Shown piece by piece: positions 57,901 through 64,000 of a stretch of DNA of 64,000 nucleotides. This DNA is from Prevotella sp. GTDB taxonomy: Bacteria; Bacteroidota; Bacteroidia; Bacteroidales; Bacteroidaceae. The translations under genes and the position numbers were made by a program. Under the pieces are notes generated by a model. That model saw only the letters and a list, made by a program, of their open reading frames with translations. It did no database searches and was not told the DNA's origin. Each line of letters opens with the position of its first letter. Positions within the stretch are counted from its first letter, which is position 1. The stretch covers positions 1 through 64,000 of the forward strand of contig JAFZBK010000004.1 in assembly GCA_017561825.1 (NCBI GenBank), given 5' to 3'.

Positions 57901-58060
57901 TGCCGAGTGCATTGTAACTTTGGCTGCGCCGAAGATACTCTCGTTCGGAAAAGTTCAAATAAATTTGGCTTTTCGCTCACTTATTGCATAAAATCTTCAC
58001 GTTCGAGAAAACAAATATACTTGTTTTCTTCTCACTTACTCAGATTTTTCGTACCTTTGC
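57901..58060 (+). promoter_or_regulatory. Promoter-bearing intergenic element upstream of cca
   Basis: Holds two -7 like sites, TAACTTTG (57915-57922) and TACCTTTG (58052-58059), separated by a stretch with GGCTGCGCCGAAGATACTC and two TCACTTA motifs. I recall very similar sequence before many Prevotella genes, so it may be a dispersed element; this cannot be verified here. The second -7 lies 23 bases before the cca ATG. Confidence 0.55.
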
Positions 58061-58081
58061 ACACCCAAACGAAGCGAAGTG

Positions 58082-59527
58082 ATGAAGCTATATAGTGACA
58101 AAGAATTAGCACAGATCCTTGATCAGGAGATCTTCCACCAGATTTCTGCCATAGCCGACAAACTGGGCGTGGAATGCTATGTCGTGGGCGGATATGTCCG
58201 AGACATCTTCCTCGAACGACCCTCCAACGATATTGATGTCGTGGTTGTGGGCAGTGGGATTGCTGTGGCTCAGGCCTTGAAGAAGGAACTGGGCAGGAAG
58301 GCATATCTGAGTGTCTTCAAGAACTTCGGTACGGCACAAGTGAAGATCAGAGATAAGAAGCATGAAGAGATTGAGGTGGAGTTTGTGGGTGCCAGAAAGG
58401 AGAGCTATAGTCACGACTCGCGCAAACCGGTGGTGGAAGATGGTACCTTGGAAGATGATCAGTGCCGCCGCGACTTCACCATCAATGCCCTGGCCATCTG
58501 CTTGAATCACGATCGTTTTGGGGAACTGGTTGATCCCTTCGATGGCATATACGACATGGAAGATGGTCTGATACGTACACCGCTGGATCCCGATATCACC
58601 TTCTCCGACGATCCGTTGCGGATGCTTCGTTGTGTACGCTTTGCTACACAATTGCGCTTTGATATTGAGCAGGAGACGAAAGAGGCACTTCGCCGCAATG
58701 CCCAACGACTGAAGATTATCAGTGGGGAACGTATCGCCGAAGAGCTGAATAAGATCCTCTTGGCGGCGCATCCCAGTATTGGACTATTAGAGCTGCATGA
58801 TAGCGGACTCCTCCAGCTGATCCTGCCTGAACTGTCAGCACTCGACATCGTGGAGACGCGCAACGGCAGGGCACATAAGAACAATTTCTACCATACCCTG
58901 GAAGTACTGGAAAACGTATGTAAGACCGACCAGTCACAGCTTTGGTTGCGTTGGGCGGCACTGTTGCACGATATCGGTAAGACCAAGAGTAAACGCTGGG
59001 ATGGTCAGCAGGGTTGGACTTTCCATAACCATAACTTCATCGGGGCGAAGATGGTGCCTGAGATATTCAGAAGACTGAAACTGCCGTTGGATGCGAAGAT
59101 GAAATATGTGCAGAAACTGGTAGATCTGCATATGCGCCCCATCGTGATTGCTGATAAGGAGGTGACCGACAGTGCTGTGCGCCGATTGATGAACGATGCG
59201 GGTGATGACATAGACGACTTGATGCTGCTCTGCGAGGCGGATATCACCAGTAAGAACGAGGTGCGCAAGAAACGCTTCCTGGAGAACTTCAGAATCGTCA
59301 GGGAAAAACTCACCGATCTGAAGGAAAAGGATTATAAACGCTTGCTGCAGCCGGTCATCGACGGGAATGAGATCATGGAAATCTTCCACCTCCAGCCGTC
59401 ACCTGCCGTGGGAAGACTGAAACAATACTTGAAAGATGCCGTGCTCGACAATCAGGTGCCAAACGAACGGGAACCGCTGATGGAACTGCTGATGGCAAAG
59501 GCTAAGGAATTAGGTTTGCAGTCTTAA
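58082..59527 (+). CDS. cca: CCA-adding tRNA nucleotidyltransferase with HD domain
   Basis: Adds or repairs the 3' CCA of tRNAs. 481 residues: class II nucleotidyltransferase head with VVGGYVRDIFLERPSNDIDV (metal-binding D-x-D), the RRDFTINALAI and DDPLRMLRCVRFATQL blocks, then an HD domain with LLHDIGK that may give phosphatase or phosphodiesterase activity, and a helical tail. ATG at 58082 is preferred to a GTG one codon earlier. Complete. Confidence 0.95.
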   Translation: MKLYSDKELAQILDQEIFHQISAIADKLGVECYVVGGYVRDIFLERPSNDIDVVVVGSGIAVAQALKKELGRKAYLSVFKNFGTAQVKIRDKKHEEIEVEFVGARKESYSHDSRKPVVEDGTLEDDQCRRDFTINALAICLNHDRFGELVDPFDGIYDMEDGLIRTPLDPDITFSDDPLRMLRCVRFATQLRFDIEQETKEALRRNAQRLKIISGERIAEELNKILLAAHPSIGLLELHDSGLLQLILPELSALDIVETRNGRAHKNNFYHTLEVLENVCKTDQSQLWLRWAALLHDIGKTKSKRWDGQQGWTFHNHNFIGAKMVPEIFRRLKLPLDAKMKYVQKLVDLHMRPIVIADKEVTDSAVRRLMNDAGDDIDDLMLLCEADITSKNEVRKKRFLENFRIVREKLTDLKEKDYKRLLQPVIDGNEIMEIFHLQPSPAVGRLKQYLKDAVLDNQVPNEREPLMELLMAKAKELGLQS

Positions 59528-59598
59528 CATTTGTTGCAAATATTCGTTAATATTTGCCAATAATGTCATATCTTTTACGCATGCTAAATAATAATGTG

Positions 59599-59606
59599 TA
59601 TCTTTG
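59599..59606 (+). promoter_or_regulatory. -7 element of the RND efflux operon
   Basis: TATCTTTG, 80 bases before the adaptor start. No clear -33 TTTG at 19-21 bp. No repressor gene (TetR or MarR type) is adjacent. Confidence 0.55.
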
Positions 59607-59685
59607 CAATTTGAAAAAACCGAAAGAAGAGCATTAGTTTTCAGGAGAAAGTAGGTTTGAAATAATAATTAATAATAAAATAGGT

Positions 59686-60885
59686 ATGAAAAGAAACAAG
59701 ATTTTAATGGTTGTGGCTATGGCTGTCGCCCTGGTCTCTTGTGGAGGCAAGGGAGGCGGTATGCCAAACTTTGGTGACAATGAGTTCCCGGTGCAGTCGG
59801 TGCAGACCTCAGATGCCTCGATGCAGACCACCTATCCCGCTACCATCAAAGGTGTGCAGGATGTTGAGATTCGTCCGAAAGCCTCAGGATTCATTACGCG
59901 AGTTTGTGTAAAGGAAGGTCAGGCGGTTGGCGTTGGTCAGCTGCTGTTCGTGATTGATAACGAGACCTATCAGGCGGCAGTTCGTCAGGCACAGGCTTCA
60001 GTAAATACAGCTACTGCCCAGTGCAACACAGCGAAGCTGACCTACGAGAACAACCAGAAACTGTTTGAGCAGAACGTGATCGGACAATATGAGCTGGAGT
60101 CAGCCAAGAATACTTATGCCAGTGCTCAGGCACAGCTGTCATTGGCCAAGGCTACCTTGGCATCTGCCAAAGAGCAGCTGAGCTTCTGCTTCGTGAAGAG
60201 TCCTGCCGCAGGTGTTATCGCCAGTCTGCCTTATAAGGTAGGAGCCATGGTGAGCGCATCCAGCGTACCGGCTCTCACAACCGTATCAAATATCAGTAGC
60301 ATGGAGGTATATTTCTCCATGACAGAGAAGGATATGCTAGAGCTGAGCAAGACTGCTGGTGGTACACAGGCTGCCATCAACTCCATTCCTTCCGTACGTC
60401 TCCAGTTGGCCGACGGTACTATGTATGGTCATGAGGGTAAAGTTACCAAGGCCAGCGGTGTGATAGATGCTTCCACAGGTTCCGTTCAGCTGATTGCTCA
60501 CTTCCCCAACCCCGAGCGCTTGCTGAAGAGCGGCGGTAGTGGTTCTATCATCATTTCCAAGAACGACAATTCTGCCATGATCATCCCGCAGTCATGCGTG
60601 TCTGAGGTGCAGGATAAGAAGTTCGTTTATGTGTTGGGTAAGGACAATAAGGTGAAATATACGGAGATTACCGTGGATCCCCAAACCGACGGTCTGAACT
60701 TCATCGTTCGCAGCGGTCTGAAACCTGGTGACAAGTACGTTACCAACGGTATCACCAAACTGTCAGACGGTATGGAGATCGTTCCCATTACGCCCGAGCA
60801 GTATCAGAAGAAGATTGAGGATGCCACCCAGATCAATGCCGGCGGCTCTGCCAAAGGCTTCGTGGATGCGATGAAAGGGAAGTAA
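59686..60885 (+). CDS. RND efflux periplasmic adaptor (AcrA/MexA type)
   Basis: 399-residue lipoprotein (lipobox VSCG near residue 19) joining the inner-membrane RND pump to an outer-membrane channel. Order: beta-barrel strand, lipoyl half (VQDVEIRPKASGFITRVCVKEGQAV), helical hairpin (about 90-165, QAQASVNTATAQCNTAKLTYEN), second lipoyl half (FCFVKSPAAGVIASLPYKVG), then barrel and membrane-proximal domains. First gene of an operon with the permease; substrate not predictable. Confidence 0.95.
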   Translation: MKRNKILMVVAMAVALVSCGGKGGGMPNFGDNEFPVQSVQTSDASMQTTYPATIKGVQDVEIRPKASGFITRVCVKEGQAVGVGQLLFVIDNETYQAAVRQAQASVNTATAQCNTAKLTYENNQKLFEQNVIGQYELESAKNTYASAQAQLSLAKATLASAKEQLSFCFVKSPAAGVIASLPYKVGAMVSASSVPALTTVSNISSMEVYFSMTEKDMLELSKTAGGTQAAINSIPSVRLQLADGTMYGHEGKVTKASGVIDASTGSVQLIAHFPNPERLLKSGGSGSIIISKNDNSAMIIPQSCVSEVQDKKFVYVLGKDNKVKYTEITVDPQTDGLNFIVRSGLKPGDKYVTNGITKLSDGMEIVPITPEQYQKKIEDATQINAGGSAKGFVDAMKGK

Positions 60886-60895
60886 AGTTCAGTAT

Positions 60896-60920
60896 AGTTC
60901 ATAGATCATAGTTCATAGTT
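60896..60920. repeat. 7-bp tandem array (AGTTCAT) between adaptor and permease genes
   Basis: Units AGTTCAT, AGATCAT, AGTTCAT and partial AGTT start at 60896, 60903, 60910 and 60917; a related AGTTCAG lies at 60886. It fills the short gap between the two operon genes. Confidence 0.8.
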
Positions 60921-60922
60921 AT

Positions 60923-63900
60923 ATGACATTTACGACATTTATCAAACGCCCGGTACTCTCCACGGTGATCTCCATCGTGATTGTGCTTTTGGGTATTATC
61001 GGACTGACCACGCTGCCTATTGAGCAGTATCCGGACATTGCGCCGCCTACCGTTGTGGTCTTCACCAGCTATCCTGGTGCCGATGCAGAGACAGTAAAGA
61101 ATTCCGTGCTCGTCCCACTGGAGGAGAGCATCAATGGTGTGGAGGGTATGGACTACCTCTCCTCATCAGCTGGCTCAGGTTCTGCCAGCATACAAGTGTT
61201 GTTCCGTCAAGGCATGAATGCCGATATGTGTGCGGTGAACGTTCAGAACCGTGTTCAGCAGGCATTGGCCTTACTGCCGGCTGAGGTTACCCGTATCGGT
61301 GTGACGGTGATGAAGCGTCAGACCTCTCAGGTGATGATGTTCACGCTGACCTCCGATGGTCGTTACGATGACAAGTTCCTGACGAACTACTCTAATATCA
61401 ACATCGTTCCCGCCATCAAGCGTATCCAGGGTGTGGGTGACGTGCAGTCGCCAGGTGTGAAAACCTACTCTATGCGTATCTGGTTGAAGCCCGAGGTGAT
61501 GAAGCAGTACAACTTGATGCCGAGCGACATCAGTGGTGTACTGGCAGAACAGAATATCGAGGCGGCACCTGGTAAGTTCGGTGAAGAGTCGAACGTGGCC
61601 TTTGAGTATGCCATGCGCTATACGGGTCGTCTGAAGACTGAAGAGGAGTTTGGGAACATCGTTATCTCCAGTGATGCCAATGGTAACACGCTGAAGTTGA
61701 AGGATGTGGCACGAATTGAGTTGGGTGGCTTGCAGTACAGCGTATCCATGAAGAACAACAACATCCCCTCAGTGATGGGTATGGTACAGCAGATTGCCGG
61801 TTCCAACGCTAACGAGATTGCCAAGCAGGTGAAGGCCGAGCTGAATGAGCAGGCTAAGCTGTTCCCGCCGGGAATGACCTACAAGATCAACTACGATGTA
61901 ACGGAGTTCCTCTATGCCTCTATCGAGGAGGTGGTGTTCACGCTCATCATGACGCTGATCCTGGTGTTCCTTGTGGTGTATGTGTTCTTGCAGGACTTCC
62001 GTTCTACGCTCATCCCGCTGATTGCCGTACCAGTGTCATTGATTGGTACGTTCTTCTTCCTGAAGATCTTCGGATTCTCCATCAACCTGCTTACGCTGTC
62101 GGCCTTGCTTCTGGCTATCGCCATCGTGGTGGATGACGCTATCGTGGTGGTGGAGGCGGTACATGCCAAGTTGGATCAGGGATACAAGAGTTCACTTACC
62201 GCGTCTATCGATGCCATGAACGAGATTTCAGGCGCCATCATCTCCATCACCCTTGTGATGGCCTCAGTGTTCATTCCTGTGTCGTTCATCGGTGGTACGA
62301 GCGGTACGTTCTATAGAGAGTTCGGTGTTACCATGGCGGTGTCAATCTTTATCTCGGCTTTGAACGCCTTGACCTTGTCACCTGCCCTCTGTGCTATTTT
62401 CCTGAAACCGCACGATGAGAACGGCAATGAAGTGAAGATGTCACGCATCGACCGTTTCCATGCTTCATTCAATACTGCATACGACAAGGTGCTGGGCAAG
62501 TATAAGAATGGTGTGCAGAAACTGGTGCGTAAGCCGATCATCATCGGTCTTGCTGTCATCCTTGGTATCGCCGTATTGGCCACCACAATGTTCACAACCA
62601 AGACAGGTCTGGTACCAAGCGAAGATACAGGTACGCTGTTTTGTACCATTTCCATGCCGCCGGCTACTTCTGTGGCAAGAACACGTCAGATCATCGATCA
62701 GGTTGACTCGATGCTTGCTACGAACCCCGCCATCCAGAGTCGTGAGCAGATCCAGGGTTATAACTTCGTTGCCGGTTCCGGTTCCGATCAGGCTACGTTC
62801 ATCCTGAAACTGAAACCGTTCTCTGAACGACAGAAGGGATTCTGGTGGAAACTCTCAGGATTGTGGCAAGGCGACGGAATCTATCGTTTCCTCGTCAATC
62901 CTTATGATGCCAACTCTGTGTTGGGATTGATTTATAAGCAGACCGCTGCCATCAAGGATGCTCAGGTACTGGCATTTGCGCCGCCGATGATTCCTGGTTT
63001 CTCTGCCAGCAGTGGTGTGACATTGGTGATGCAGGACCGTACAGGTGGTAATCTGAACCGTTTCTTCGAGGTTACTAAGGAGTATTTGGCCGAGCTGAAT
63101 AAGCGTCCTGAGATCCAGACCGCCCAAACCAGTTACAACCCGAACTACCCACAGTATATGATTCATGTGGATGTTGCTAAATGTAAGCAGGCAGGCATAT
63201 CACCGTCAACCATCCTCAGTACGCTGCAGGGTTACTATGGCGGTCTATATGCATCTAACTTCAATGCCTACGGTAAGCTCTACCGTGTGATGGTACAGGG
63301 TGATCCTTCCACACGAATGACTCCCGAGAGTCTGGGTAGTGTATATGTACGCACCCCGAACGGTATGTCACCGATCTTGGAGTATTGTGAGTTGGAGCGT
63401 GTGTATGGTCCTTCGAACATCAACCGTTTCAACCTCTTCACCTCCATCAACGTGACAGCTACTGTGGCTAATGGCTATTCTTCCGGTGAGGCCATCAAGG
63501 CTTGTCAGGAGGTGGCTGCGCAGTACCTGCCCGCTGGTTATACCTATGATTATTCTGGTTTGACCCGTTCAGAGGCTGCTTCCAGCAATTCAACGGCATT
63601 GATCTTCGTACTCTGCTTCATCTTCATCTACCTGATTCTGAGTGCCCAGTACGAGAGTTATATCCTGCCGTTGGCCGTGGTGCTCTCTGTACCTTTCGGT
63701 TTGGCAGGTGCTTTCCTCTTCACGCAGCTGTTCGGTCATTCGAACGATATCTACATGCAGATCTCATTGATTATGTTGATCGGTCTGTTGGCCAAGAACG
63801 CCATCTTGATCGTACAGTTCGCCTTGGAGCGCCGCGAAACAGGTATGGCCATTTCATGGTCAGCTGTGCTGGGTGCTGCCGCTCGTTTGCGTCCTATCCT

Positions 63901-64000
63901 CATGACGTCACTCGCCATGATCGTAGGTCTGCTGCCGATGATGTTCGCCACGGGTGTGGGTAAGAACGGTAGTCAGACGCTGGGTGCTGCCGCCGTGGGT
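60923..64000 (+). CDS. RND efflux permease (AcrB/HAE1 type), cut by the window end
   Basis: 1026 codons are present with no stop, so perhaps 25-40 residues at the C terminus lie beyond the window. Starts MTFTTFIKRPVLSTVISIVI with the N-terminal helix, then LPIEQYPDIAPPTVVV. The proton-relay aspartates are visible in AIAIVVDDAIVVVEAVHAK, and the second half shows the QISLIMLIGLLAKNAILIVQ helix. A trimeric proton-driven drug or lipid exporter of the hydrophobe/amphiphile class. The outer-membrane TolC-like gene is probably next. Confidence 0.96.
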   Translation, partial: MTFTTFIKRPVLSTVISIVIVLLGIIGLTTLPIEQYPDIAPPTVVVFTSYPGADAETVKNSVLVPLEESINGVEGMDYLSSSAGSGSASIQVLFRQGMNADMCAVNVQNRVQQALALLPAEVTRIGVTVMKRQTSQVMMFTLTSDGRYDDKFLTNYSNINIVPAIKRIQGVGDVQSPGVKTYSMRIWLKPEVMKQYNLMPSDISGVLAEQNIEAAPGKFGEESNVAFEYAMRYTGRLKTEEEFGNIVISSDANGNTLKLKDVARIELGGLQYSVSMKNNNIPSVMGMVQQIAGSNANEIAKQVKAELNEQAKLFPPGMTYKINYDVTEFLYASIEEVVFTLIMTLILVFLVVYVFLQDFRSTLIPLIAVPVSLIGTFFFLKIFGFSINLLTLSALLLAIAIVVDDAIVVVEAVHAKLDQGYKSSLTASIDAMNEISGAIISITLVMASVFIPVSFIGGTSGTFYREFGVTMAVSIFISALNALTLSPALCAIFLKPHDENGNEVKMSRIDRFHASFNTAYDKVLGKYKNGVQKLVRKPIIIGLAVILGIAVLATTMFTTKTGLVPSEDTGTLFCTISMPPATSVARTRQIIDQVDSMLATNPAIQSREQIQGYNFVAGSGSDQATFILKLKPFSERQKGFWWKLSGLWQGDGIYRFLVNPYDANSVLGLIYKQTAAIKDAQVLAFAPPMIPGFSASSGVTLVMQDRTGGNLNRFFEVTKEYLAELNKRPEIQTAQTSYNPNYPQYMIHVDVAKCKQAGISPSTILSTLQGYYGGLYASNFNAYGKLYRVMVQGDPSTRMTPESLGSVYVRTPNGMSPILEYCELERVYGPSNINRFNLFTSINVTATVANGYSSGEAIKACQEVAAQYLPAGYTYDYSGLTRSEAASSNSTALIFVLCFIFIYLILSAQYESYILPLAVVLSVPFGLAGAFLFTQLFGHSNDIYMQISLIMLIGLLAKNAILIVQFALERRETGMAISWSAVLGAAARLRPILMTSLAMIVGLLPMMFATGVGKNGSQTLGAAAVG

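Overview
The window is a 64 kb chromosomal stretch from a Bacteroidales bacterium, most likely Prevotellaceae. Signs of this are the promoter type (TTTG, about 20 bp, TAnnTTTG) found before many genes, A-rich leaders with few Shine-Dalgarno sites, a MurF-alanine racemase fusion, the fucokinase/GDP-fucose pyrophosphorylase Fkp, a BT_3928-type DoxX protein, a thiamine locus of TPP riboswitch, TonB-dependent receptor and PnuT, and a DUF3575/DUF5119/fimbrillin cluster. No rRNA, tRNA, insertion sequence, prophage or CRISPR array was seen.

Layout. 0.2-12.6 kb: clpB, nagB, hflX, a DUF4954 beta-helix protein, an M16 protease, class I fumarase and an RsiV-like lipoprotein. 12.7-16.0 kb: thiamine uptake operon under a TPP riboswitch, followed by a candidate small RNA (16.1-16.27 kb) that converges on dnaA. 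16.4-23.3 kb (minus strand): nrdJ, folB, cell-wall amidase, MCE/MlaD protein and dnaA. 23.4-39.3 kb: nitroreductase, ExuT-like MFS carrier, murF-alr, a YfhO/fkp/GSCFA operon, mtnN-luxS, a MATE pump with typA, and rpsO. 39.4-39.9 kb: a gene-free segment bounded by inverted repeats. 40.1-46.5 kb: a six-gene operon of voltage-gated K+ channel, CHASE2 membrane protein, exported Sel1-caspase protease, FecR/DUF4384-like protein and two further exported proteins. This is the best candidate for an undescribed system. 46.6-53.4 kb (minus): a type V fimbria-like operon (DUF3575, DUF5119, four fimbrillin-like lipoproteins) followed by a TPR/outer-membrane protein. 53.5-57.8 kb (minus): a small lipoprotein, then DUF1599, DoxX fused to tpiA, SPOR protein and folE. 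58.1-64 kb: cca and an RND efflux pump that runs off the window.

A second unexpected layer is a set of short tandem arrays with fixed periods. Three arrays of 22-bp hairpin units lie just after stop codons (2890-2954, 12601-12686, 46478-46537). Two arrays of a 9-bp ACTAGTnnn unit lie in frame inside clpB and murF-alr. Six arrays of 7-bp units lie partly in intergenic DNA and partly inside coding regions (murF-alr, GSCFA gene, MATE gene). Unit sequence differs between arrays but the period does not, which suggests a common mechanism. Coding arrays add low-complexity loops without breaking the frame.

Most calls rest on recognisable motifs in the translated proteins. Promoters, starts, terminators and RNA calls come from reading the bases by eye and were not computed.
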